DNA from: Membranipora membranacea
Lineage: Eukaryota; Bryozoa; Gymnolaemata; Cheilostomatida; Membraniporidae
DNA: 64,000 nucleotides
Reading direction: 5' to 3'
Assembly (NCBI GenBank): GCA_914767715.1
Contig: OU612067.1
Coordinates: forward strand, 21,240,162 to 21,304,161
Positions 15,001 to 25,100 of this stretch are shown here, one piece after another. Position 1 is the stretch's first letter; every line of letters starts with the position of its first letter. Position numbers and translations under genes: made by a program. The notes beneath the pieces are model-generated. The model was not told where the DNA came from, did not search any database, and worked only from the letters and a program-made list of their open reading frames with translations.

Positions 15001-15122
15001 TATCGTAGGATCTTCATATTCTGGAATTTGAATGAGGCCAATGAGGCCATCAACTGGTCCGAGTTTGAAAGAATTCCGATGGCTATTTAAATTTTTTACC
15101 CTGCGTTTGGCATGTTTTTTAA
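1..15122 (+). repeat. Satellite array, left arm (333/334-bp monomers)
   Basis: About 45 head-to-tail monomers of 333 or 334 bp run from the window edge to 15122, all in one orientation. Nearly every monomer carries an EcoRI site (GAATTC) followed by CCGATGG, an A/T-rich block, and a short inverted repeat (CAAAGGG...CCCTTTG) that could fold. At least two subfamilies are interleaved: one reads GTGGCCCCCGTT, the other GTTGCGCTCGT or ATGGCCCTCGTT at the same place. Some monomers lack 9 bp because a GAGGCCAAT direct repeat has slipped (for example near 10038). The last monomer stops in mid-unit at 15122, where the large transposon begins, and continues at 44900. Short open frames occur on both strands of most monomers, but I see no sign that they are genes. 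Confidence 0.97.
15115..15122. repeat. Target-site duplication, left copy, of the 29.8-kb element
   Basis: TTTTTTAA is the last satellite sequence before the element. The same 8 bp begins the satellite on the other side (44900-44907). In uninterrupted monomers this motif occurs once, between GGCATG and TGACAAAAG, so removing the element plus one copy rebuilds a normal monomer. Confidence 0.85.
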
Positions 15123-15480
15123 GGAAAACATTGAAAATGACCCAGAATGAAAATGACCTGAGTATGAAAACAACCTTAAGTTGACCTTGACATATATATA
15201 AAATGGTGCAAGGAGATTAAATCAGTCTATAACCGGAAATAAAAATGACCCAACCAATCAGACACCTACATGAAAATGACCCAACCAATCAGACACCTAC
15301 ATGAAAATGACCCAACCAATCAGACACCTACATGAAATGACCCAACCAATCACACCCATATATGAAAATGACCCAACCAATCCTTGAAGGTATTCATAGT
15401 TAAAGGTAAAGTGAGGAATATTTACACAGCCTTGGGAGGCTGTTTGGGGTGGGGTTACAAACCCCCTCGACAAGAGAGTT
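15123..15480 (+). repeat. Left terminal inverted repeat with internal tandem repeats
   Basis: The outer end carries GAAAATGACCCAGAATG and then GAAAATGACCTGAG, both found in reverse complement at the right end. Inside is a cluster (about 15243-15382) of roughly 31-bp repeats built on TGAAAATGACCCAACCAATC, three or four of them nearly identical. A shared block around ATAGTTAAAGGTAAA and GGTGGGGTTA ends the similarity near 15475. The stretch 15170-15230 has no clear partner on the right. The repeated subterminal motif is a candidate transposase-binding array (inference). Confidence 0.85.
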
Positions 15481-17057
15481 AGCCTAGGCTAATTACACAC
15501 ATGTATCAGTTTCACTTTGGTAACAGCTGCTATTATGTTGACTCTTGATCAATGAACCTCTTCATTGATTTTATGGTGGACATACAGTATTGTTTTTATG
15601 ATAAAATATACATAGTAAGAATACACCACACATTTTGCTGTCTATAACATAGCAGCATTGTGTATTTTGGATAGCTTAAGATATTTTCAGCAGCTCAAAA
15701 GTCATAACAAAATCTGAATTCCTAACTTTTGATGACTATTCATAATTCTCTAAACATATTAACTTCAACATTAGCATTGAGTAGCATATATATTTTTTGC
15801 GTGTTATTGCAGGTGAAATTACTGGGGCAAGGCTATCTGATTGCTGTAATATCTTTGACAGTCATGTGGCTCGTCACACACTCCAATTTTCTAGCGATGA
15901 TGGCAACAGAAAGCGATCAATAGTTCAGGAATTTTGTATTGTTGTTGGGTTTTTCACCCGTTTTGCACGTTGTCACATTTTGTGCAGAGTTTTGTTACAT
16001 TTTGCACATGGTGTCATGTTGAGTGCATTTGTCACTTTTGTCCTCAAACAAGCAAATGAAAACTCCAATTCAGTCATCAAACATTGGCAACCACAAAGGT
16101 CGTATACTGACTAAATGTGATGTTATAGCTGATATCGAGCATTGTTCTCACCTCTCTACGATCAACACTCTGATGACTAATCAACGTAAGACCCTCTCTC
16201 TCAGATATATACATGATAAATGTCACTTTACAAATGAATTTGTGATAGATTGTCAATCCGGACGCTACTGCACAACATATAATAAGGACTATAGAAGCGC
16301 TTCGAACAGCAATAGTATTTTGCGCTATGTAATTTATTCTTTAATTATGATTTCTTTTTCTATGTTTCTTGGTTTTTTTAGTTTGAAATTTTGATATATG
16401 ATATTTAACACCGATCAAATCAAGGAGCAAATATGACCATTGTATTTGTAAACAACAACAAAAAAAGAAACAATAAGAAAAAAGGTATTGATGTAGTTAG
16501 GTGTATTTATAAAAAAGGCTTTTTCCGCAAAGAGCTGTGTTGAATTAAGGGAGGGCCGGGGTTTTGTGATGTGACAGGGTTTGAATGTAGGTAATGGTGA
16601 AATGGATGGCTGGTGTGCTCTGTTACATTATGGACATAGTTTATTCTCGAACACTGCCAAAAGACAGCCACTAAGATTATTTATACTGATATTGAATGTT
16701 ATGAAGAACGGTTATCACTTCTAAACTTGACTACTGTCAATGAATTTTTATTTTCTATGTCACAAAATTATTTTAAAAAGATTAGCAACAATCTGAGCCA
16801 TTGATTTTTTAGTCATATAAGATTCAACACTTGTAGAACATCCTCTTGCAGACATATGGTTAATAAAGCTGAAAGTGTAGGACTGAGAAGAGAAAGAACA
16901 GCTTTATCAGTTTCTTATGAGACACAACAACTCATAAGCCTAATGTGATGGTTATTGCAATGATAGATGGTTCAAAATACACATACAATACAATACAATA
17001 GTTGGGGTATCAAATGTTCTGTTAAATTCAATGCCGCAAGCCGCTCATCATGACATT
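15481..17057. other. Element interior without a recognised gene
   Basis: This lies between the left TIR and the reverse-transcriptase remnants. Two overlapping plus-strand open frames (15797-16114 and 16023-16394) follow a plausible splice acceptor near 15811. The second is cysteine-containing and ends in a hydrophobic stretch of about 25 residues that could be a membrane segment. I recognise neither and see no repeat of them elsewhere, so I do not call a gene. The rest is AT-rich with simple CAATA-like runs near 16980. Confidence 0.3.
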
Positions 17058-17258
17058 CTACATATGGCAAGATTTACGGACAACACTTAAGGCATAATTT
17101 CTCAAGCCCTTCAAGTCTCTCCTTGTCCCCTTTTGACAATAGTATGGAAACCAACTTGGAGCCGCGTATGAGTTCACTGACAGAATCCTCGATCTATAGA
17201 TTGTGATCAGACTAGATGAGGAGATGCCAACTTCCCTAAGCCCGGTGATGGCGTCCAC
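17058..17258 (-). pseudogene. Non-LTR retrotransposon reverse-transcriptase C-terminal fragment
   Basis: The minus strand encodes a 66-residue piece whose middle (LITIYRSRILSVNSYAAPSW) resembles the stretch after the palm domain in non-LTR retrotransposon RTs, where an IYR..I..V..YA.P.W pattern is common. There is no catalytic motif, no endonuclease and no continuous frame either side. It sits downstream of the transposase gene in the same orientation, near a second RT fragment, and is most simply an insertion remnant. The clade (CR1-, Rex- or Jockey-like) cannot be settled here. Confidence 0.55.
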
Positions 17259-17413
17259 AGCTGGCCTTCACTTGATTTATCAACACAGAATCAACTTGTT
17301 TTGGTTTGGTTTGGTTATTATAACAATCAACAGGCGATAAGATTGGATTGGTACATGAAAATGAACATTTTAAATTCTGTTGTGAGCTGACAGAAAGTAT
17401 GGAAAAAATCTCT

Positions 17414-18047
17414 TTAAACGCTTCGGTGGGCGACAGATGGTATGTAGGCGAAAGGATACCTTTGCACAGTTAAAAACAACACGACTAAAAAGAGGAGATG
17501 GTCTTCATCAGACGCAATTTTGTTGAAAACAGTTTTAGACATCTCAGAAATAAAATCACAGAGAGTAGGCAGCTCTAAAAATTCTTTCAAGTCTTTCAGC
17601 ATAATCAATGTCTGGCTCTATTATTTTAGTGGCTGAATCCTGTACATGTTCCAATTTGAGCTTCGATGTGTTGGATAAAAATTGGAAAAATACCGGGGAT
17701 ACATAGGATGAAACAGAACGTATGTCCGCACAATAGAATGTCTTTAAACCAACGTGGTCCATTCCAATCTTTCGTAATTGGCGCATTAAAAACAACTTTG
17801 AGTTGCATTTATCGAATAAATGTTCTACATCATCTAAAAAGGTAAGGTGGTTATCAACTAAAATTCCAAAAAATTTAGCAGCCTTGCTTGTGTTGAGGAG
17901 CATATTGTTCTCAGCGGACCATACCTGCGTTTGTTGTATAGCAGGCGAGATATAAGTGCTGCTATTTTTGGGAACAGTCACATAGAAGGATGGGTCATAT
18001 GCATATTTTGCAGATTTATAGCCATCTACTTGAGCACTGAATCTCAT
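17414..18047 (-). pseudogene. Degraded non-LTR reverse transcriptase (palm to thumb)
   Basis: The minus-strand frame 17556-18047 (163 residues) shows RT landmarks in order. The catalytic YxDD box reads YAYD, so the first catalytic aspartate is lost. A WSAENNMLLNTSKA stretch follows, then FFGILVDNHLTF, then a MRQLRKIG...TFYCADIRSV..Y..P block. Continuation of the same protein family (LKEFLELPTLCDF...) appears in another frame at 17414-17608, so there is also a frameshift near 17590. This is an inactive fragment nested in the large transposon. Confidence 0.7.
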
Positions 18048-18652
18048 ATGATTGTCAAAACACCCCCTCCCAAAAGTTTGATTGATGAATTATGTAAGCG
18101 AGTGTTGTCATTTATCTTGATAGGATCACAAATTACGTTCTTTTGAGGAGTGAAAGTCAGTGATAGCGACTTAGGATTGAATTGTCTCCACACCAGCCTG
18201 CTGTTACAGAGAGGACAACTACATTTGCTTAGCCACTCATTATTGGCAGTTAACATAATATTATTTATGTTATTACTGATTACACCATACCTGACAAGTC
18301 TCCCCTATTTGGTAGGGAGGCACCCAGTCTGTTTAGGGGTAATTCCCATCCCCTCCCTATCTCCTTTTTTTCAGCCTCCTTCACTCAGAAAATTTCTGAA
18401 ATTCCTTTTTGCAAGTTAAACTGTTTTCCTGTACCTCCACAGTACACATGCCTATGTATTTGCTTATTACCAGTACTGCTTGTATGCAGCAATGCAATAT
18501 CTGAGCTTAACCTACCAATGATGTTAGGGCTGTTAGGGAGGATAAAAAAACCTGCGTTCTGCCAAGTATTGTCACTTTTGAAGGTGCAAAATGCCTTGTG
18601 CATTAACAGTTAGGTCTTGGGGAACGGAGTGACATGAACACAATACACAAAT

Positions 18653-18662
18653 TTTATTTATT
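18653..18662 (-). promoter_or_regulatory. Candidate poly(A) signals of the transposase gene
   Basis: Two overlapping AATAAA hexamers on the minus strand lie about 130 nt beyond the transposase stop codon at 18789-18791. The position suits the 3' end of the transcript, but in AT-rich DNA such hexamers are frequent. Confidence 0.4.
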
Positions 18663-18788
18663 TTATAATAGAATGAACTGGTAGATGGGAATAAAAAAAT
18701 GGATATAGCAAAACCATCGCTGTATAAAAATAAGTATAAAAATGTATTGCAATAATAAAATAAAATGTGTCTTTGTAGTTGCAATCAA

Positions 18789-21700
18789 TCAATCAGCAAA
18801 CTCTAAAATCTTCTCCTGAATTGTGGTTCTGTATCGGCCCATGTCTGCCTACAATGTAAAAATGTTGATATTGTTGTCATTTGATCTTAAAGAGTCAATC
18901 TTAAAAATGCAAAAAAAAATTCAATGACCCTTCAATTATATATATTTACAGTTATTTTCAATTTATTTAAAAATTCATTAAACAGATATTTGTATGGCCG
19001 CTCATATAAAATCTTCTTATGTTCTGAAAAAACTGACCTGGCAGAAATCCATTTCACGTTCTTCAGCTAAGCATTCCGCGTATCGACAGACGAAAACTCC
19101 GCAGTCACTGCCATTCTCCTGCCTAGGTATGTCCTGAAAACATCAGATCATTATTTCGGGTAAACTAGTGATTGTACTGTTCTAGACTGAATAATAGCAT
19201 GATAATAATTTCTTTTTCCAAACATTTATTGACAAACAATCTTCATCATTAAAATGATGTTCTTCCGAATGAGCCAAAACAAATCATTTAATAAATATAA
19301 GAAGAAATATGGAAGATAAAAACTAACAATTAAAATGATTATGTCTTAGACATGAAATGCATAAATGCATGCTGCCGAAATACCTTCAAATTTTTTGCAG
19401 ACTTGATCTGTTGTGGAAGGCTATTGAATACAATTGAAAGATTGCAAAGATAAGTATTTGATTGAGGTTTCAGGAATTAATGTGTATCTCTCATCGGAAA
19501 GCGATGTATAGTCAACGAAAATTGCTCACATATATAACCTGGAGCCAACTGGGCAAGCTGTGGGAAGGGGAGAAGATTTAAGGATCTTGAAAGATCCTGA
19601 GTATATATCAGATGTTTTGGAATAAAATGTACCAAGGCGATAAGCCTAAAAGCCCGCTTTTGTTAAAAATCTATATCATAGAGAATTAACATATATTGAT
19701 TCAGTGAGAAAATTTGCTATTCCTAAATTCATACATACCCTCATTTGTCTTGACTTCCACATGCCACCGTACACAGAGGTGAAAAATTTCTCCATCTCAC
19801 TGGTACATTGTGTATTTTCTCCCATGGTGGAGTTGAAATAACTCAGTGTGTGATCTCTTGTTGAGGCAACCTAAATAAAATTAACTAACATCAAAGCCCA
19901 GATATCTACAGTGATAGAGAAAGCAAAGGTGAACGAGTGAGGATGACTTCTTGAACATTCAATACATTCATGATGGTGTTGATAGTGTCAAAGTTACTAA
20001 TAGTAAAATCAATACAGTCTGTAATTTGTATACAATTGTCTCAATTTAAAGTGTTTGTATGAATGGTTCTGTCATGCTTTAAACCATATTTCGTTCAAAT
20101 TTGAATAATCGGGATACTTACCAACAAAGTCCAGTGACCTGGCTCATGGATAGGCAGTAGGATCAGCCATCTCTCTGGCTGGCTCAGAGCTGGTCGAAAC
20201 TCCGCAATGGCCCTTTCCTGGCCAAGGCTTCTTAACATGACATAAAGAAATGTCGAGAGCGCACAGACATGTTTGTGTTGTTGGCTCAGTATTAACAAAT
20301 ACATATTTATGATCTGAAAATTAAAATAGCAATTGGCAGGTCGTAATATTTTTTGATTTATTAGAATCAAGGAAAAATTTTATCCTTGATAGGACAGCAC
20401 TGGTAGAGTTTAGAACAAGAGGACACCTATAATGGCATGGTGGAAACATAATTTGTCTTTTGATGTGGCCAAATATATTGATATGTTGTCTTGGCATTAC
20501 TTTTATGGGTATTCAAATTGATGGAAATAAGCATAAATGAATTCCACCCAAATTGTGTTTTGTTGAATGATATTAGCAAACTTTTTTGATCAGGATGCAG
20601 CTGATGTGTCCAACAATATCTTTACAACTGTTTTTCTCTTTATTGACAAAGGGCATGATTAGATTGTTTCAAGAAAAGATTTCTCTTCTGTCTTTTTCTT
20701 CTTACCTGATCATTTAGCCACTGTCCTGGAAGAAGAGTGTTTAGATCAGTTCTTCTTAGTGTAACTCCTCTGAATGATACCTGCCAGTTTGATTTCTAAA
20801 ACAACCATGTAACAAAATTGCCAAAAACATTTCAAAAATATTTATCATGCCAGTATACACTCCCAACACGCAGTTAAATTCAGACAGATTAGGTTTTGCA
20901 CTATCAATATTACCTGGTGTACCTCAATTGTTTTGTATCATGGGGAAATGTGGTAAATGTTTGGTAAATAATTGGATAAATATTATTATATATAAAGTAT
21001 TATTTTCTCAAGTGATTCTATAATTAATAATGGTTAGGCGTTTATAACATGCTTGATGTTATTCAACACAACAATTCTTCATCAGACTCTTCTTTGAAAA
21101 TCTACCCTTAGCGCTAAGAAGCAGTTTATTTTTGCTGACCCATCTTAGTGGATAATGTTCACCACATTACCTGTTCATTTAATAACTGGCCGGGCAGCAA
21201 CGTGTTGGGGCTAACAATCCATCTTCCACTGTCTATCTTGACCTGAAAAAACAAAAATATTGAAGCCCAAAGTTTTACACATTGTAATGCAAACATAATT
21301 CATCAAGTTGTCTTCTTTTTTTATGTACAAAGACAATTTAACTCCTTGCTGTTAGGCATGTTAACTTTTATCCATAGACTTAATACTAAACCTGGCCAAA
21401 CCTAGACAGGACATCATATACAGCTGAAGTGAGGCACTTAATTGTGGGCGACGTAACAACATAAGGAAGGTGTAGTTCATTGATTTACTGTGCACAATCT
21501 AGGATTTTTGTTTATAACACAATCAATTTTGATCGGATCTCGAGTTGGAAATTTGCTTTACTATCAGCAACATCTTGATATTAATTTGATGTTATTACTT
21601 CTTCAAAAAATCTTTTTTGCCTAAAATTTGTATCAAACTGTTCAGAACAAGCTGCTTAATCTATTGTAATTTTCAAACTCAATATCCAATCGAAATTGTT

Positions 21701-22190
21701 CTCAAGTTATCAACAAAAACCTGGATTTTGGACAGTAAATCAATGTAAAATTATTGCTTTTACACCTTCCAATGTCGTTACGTCACCCACAATTAAATGC
21801 CTCAATGCTAATGCTCCATTTAGTGTCCTGTCTAGGTTTAATATCAAGTCGATGGTTTCATCCGAATACTAAGATATAACACTGCTGCTCCTTAAATCTG
21901 TACAAAACACAGGAAATACAGCTTATAATTCAATTATACACATCAATTGTATTGCAAGCCGTCTAAAGATCACCCTCTGCCTGTTTGAAAAAAAAAGAGT
22001 AGCTGGTTACGGCAGGCAAAGGTGTATAGGGTCACTAACGTTAAATAGGACGGTCAAATATGACAGGTGGATAGAGCAAAAAAAGTCATGACAGAGATTC
22101 TGCTGCGATAAATGACATGTGAAAAATTTTAGATACGTTTAACATACCACATTTTTCATAGCCACCCCCTCGTCTTCATCTTCTGTTCCA
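18789..22190 (-). other. ULP1/SENP-type cysteine protease domain (residues about 1276-1502)
   Basis: Seven exons (22148-22190 down to 18789-18848). In order: an acidic TEDEDEG link, a first LLPGQLLNEQ exon, a second TLLPGQWLNDQ exon, IINMYLLILSQ, LLPIHEPGHWTLLV with catalytic His1403, SYFNST, then RQENGSDCGVFVCRYAE with oxyanion Gln1456 and nucleophile Cys1462, and ADMGRYRTTIQEKILEF before the stop. This is the C48 fold (SUMO/NEDD8-type deconjugases). The third triad residue, normally Asp in a YFDS-like strand, reads Asn1420 here, so the triad would be His-Asn-Cys. The two LLPGQ exons (21171-21242 and 20706-20795) are in phase 0 and either could be used alone or both together. ULP1 domains occur in some plant MULEs; a C-terminal fusion in one reading frame is the unusual point. 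Confidence 0.92.
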
Positions 22191-25100
22191 CTAGAAACGT
22201 ATAAGTTTGTGTTTGAATATATTGGTGTGATAAAATTGACGCAAGGACAAAGGATTTTCCCTTTTGTCCTCATTAATATTGCAGTAACAGCAAAATCATT
22301 GCATCAAATTTCAATGTTTAACATATTGTGGTGCAATAAACTTCAAATAAGAAAAAAGCACAGCCTATCAGTTTGTTGAGACATGCTTCCTGATATACAC
22401 GATTGTCTGAGTGAGTATTTCCACAAGCTAAAAGCCTTGTTGAAAAACTGCCAAAGTCTTCAACACCTACCTCTCAGGCACCCCAGCCATGACTGGCTCC
22501 AAATCCATCTTTGTACATTGGTATGACCCATACCTCAGCAGCTTCAAGATATTTTGTTCTTTTTCGAAGTTGGAAAAAGCAGTTGAAAGAGCCTTCTCAG
22601 TATTCCTCTGTTTTCGTGAAACGATTCTGCTGGTCTGCCCGATTCCAATTGTCTCCAGCTCATTTGAAAATGATATTTCTTGCTGAAGAAGCCTCTCTAC
22701 CAGCACCCAAACATTATGGTGTTCACCAATGAGGCGATTTATCTCATTGTGATATCCTTTGAAATAAATTAATTTTGTCAAATTCAGTAAGGTGCTATGT
22801 CTAAGACTATATGTCTATTAGATAATCTTATAATTATGTACGTACAAGACCTACAGGTGTAAAGTGATCGCCGCAGAAATGGCTTGATTTACAGATAGCT
22901 TGCATTTTCACACCCTCTTCCGAGCCAAAAGAGTGATAGCTACCAATAGGTCAAACTCAATCTAGCTAAACTAGACTTAAGCTAACACTTACAATATTAT
23001 AATGTCGGTATTTGGATATAAATCAGAGCACACAAACTTAACTACTGGGTCTTTCAATTATTATTGAAACATTATTTTGCTCAATCACATGCTTACCTTC
23101 TAAATCATTATTCGTACGTATCTTCCTACGAAAAACACTGAATGCATTGACCGTCCATTTCTTGATCCAGTTCTTTTCGTAGTATTCCAACAGCCTTAGT
23201 GCTGCAGCTGAGCTTGCTATAGTCTTCAGCCAGGCAAATGTCTGGCCTATGACCTCTGGCGGAAGGATGGCCAAGCTCATCACCATGTGGATGAAATTCC
23301 TGGTATCATAGTCACCTCTGTAGGCAGCATACCAGCCTTCAAAGAATGAGATATTATTCATATAGCTGATTATTTCTATCATTGACACCACTAAGAGTCG
23401 GATGTAGGCCTAATGAAATCAAAAGGACTTTTCCTGGTATTTCTCATCGCTGAAATTATTTTACTATGTATTAAATCCTTCAGAACGTCCAATCTACCTT
23501 CAAACGGAGAACGAACTGGTGCATTTATTGCAGCTTCACCTCCCAAGGCGAGACCTATTATCCAAAGATAAATCTTTGGCAAATTCGGGGAACAGATCCA
23601 TTCAAATAACGACAAAATTAAGGAACATCAATATTTTAGTTTATGCATTTTCCAAAAGGTTTAGAAATATTAAAACAGATAACCTTTACTTTTAAATAAT
23701 CTGGTTTAACGTAAAGGGTGTCCTCACCTTTGTTACTCTTGACAAACTTCATAATGGCCTGTTTGTGGTGATATAAGCAGCCATGCATCACTACTGACGG
23801 GAACACTTCTCTTACAGCCGCCCAAAGACCTAAATAAAATTAACCAGTCATTGGATGGAATCACAACATTATTGAAATACATTTTTGTCAATAAGTGTTG
23901 CATATATTATGTTATGAGTCCATTTGAGAGTGATGTGGAAAGAAGACACATTGTGGCAATCTTTAAATGTAAATTCAGTTCAAATACAGTTGTCTTACCC
24001 ATTTCAAAATCTGCCGTTATCACTTCCACATCATAGGTCATCAGGGATTTTATGAAGTTAAGCACCTGTAATACACAGGACACACATGTAGATTCAAGCT
24101 TATAAATATGAAGCCTATGCCCTCAGTTTGTTACCCAAGTCAGACTGCAGGTGATTTATCAATCCTGCTTATCAATAGTAGACTGAAACACTCACACTGC
24201 AAACTCATCAATGCCAGTTGTCTAAAGCAGCGCACAATTTGTCTCATATTGAAGTCGATTGATTGACACTAGGGTCTGAAAGTTTTATGTGCGTCCGAGA
24301 ACCAAGACAGTCGTGTCAGAATCCCACCAGGAAACAAAATAACAGGGAAACTCCTCGATTAAACTGCCAGTTGACGTGTTTTTATACTCACTGCAATATA
24401 GTCTTCCTTCTTCCTCTTGGCCATGATAACATACAAAAAGGGAAGCTGCTTCATAGCATCCCCCTTTCTCACAAAACAGTTTATAGTTAATAGTTGGCAG
24501 AATGGTTTCCTGACTACTTTGAACGTGCCATCAATGTACCTGCAACACGAAACCATTACATTACACCACAAATGGGTCTCTTGAATGAATAAGGTAAGGC
24601 ATGTCGAAAATCTTCACCTGACTCTCACTATATATAATGCATTATTAAAGCAAGAACCAAGAGGCAAAGATACACTTCTTGCAGACTTGTGAAGAATAGA
24701 AAACAAAAATTTTCCAGTTTATTCTGCGACATCCCATAGATCATGATTTTGTTTTCTGTTTTGTTATTATAATGGCTATGTTAGATGGTTTTTGTATACA
24801 CGCGTTCACATGCACAACCCTCCTCAATACCATGTATGATGAATCCTAACAACAAAACTCACAATTTGAGGTATCAATTCTTTGCATGTGTTTATAGTCA
24901 TTACTACTTCATATCAAGCTACATACCAGTGTTTTCGAGACTGCAGAAGATCCATCTGCTTCTTTGTACTCACAAATATATGTTTATTGTCTCCTACAAC
25001 AATTTCCTGCACTACTGTGTCTTCTGAATTGAATTTGTCTGGTATCTGCAAAATGAGATATTTAATTTCACAGTGGTCTGGATGTCTTAGTCGGGGATCC

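Noticed and set aside
23391-23615. Minus-strand frame with hydrophobic start, adjacent to a transposase exon
   Set aside because: It lies in the intron between exons 23728-23829 and 23097-23390, which join in perfect phase and continue the MULE motif order. The frame also ends at the acceptor TAG.
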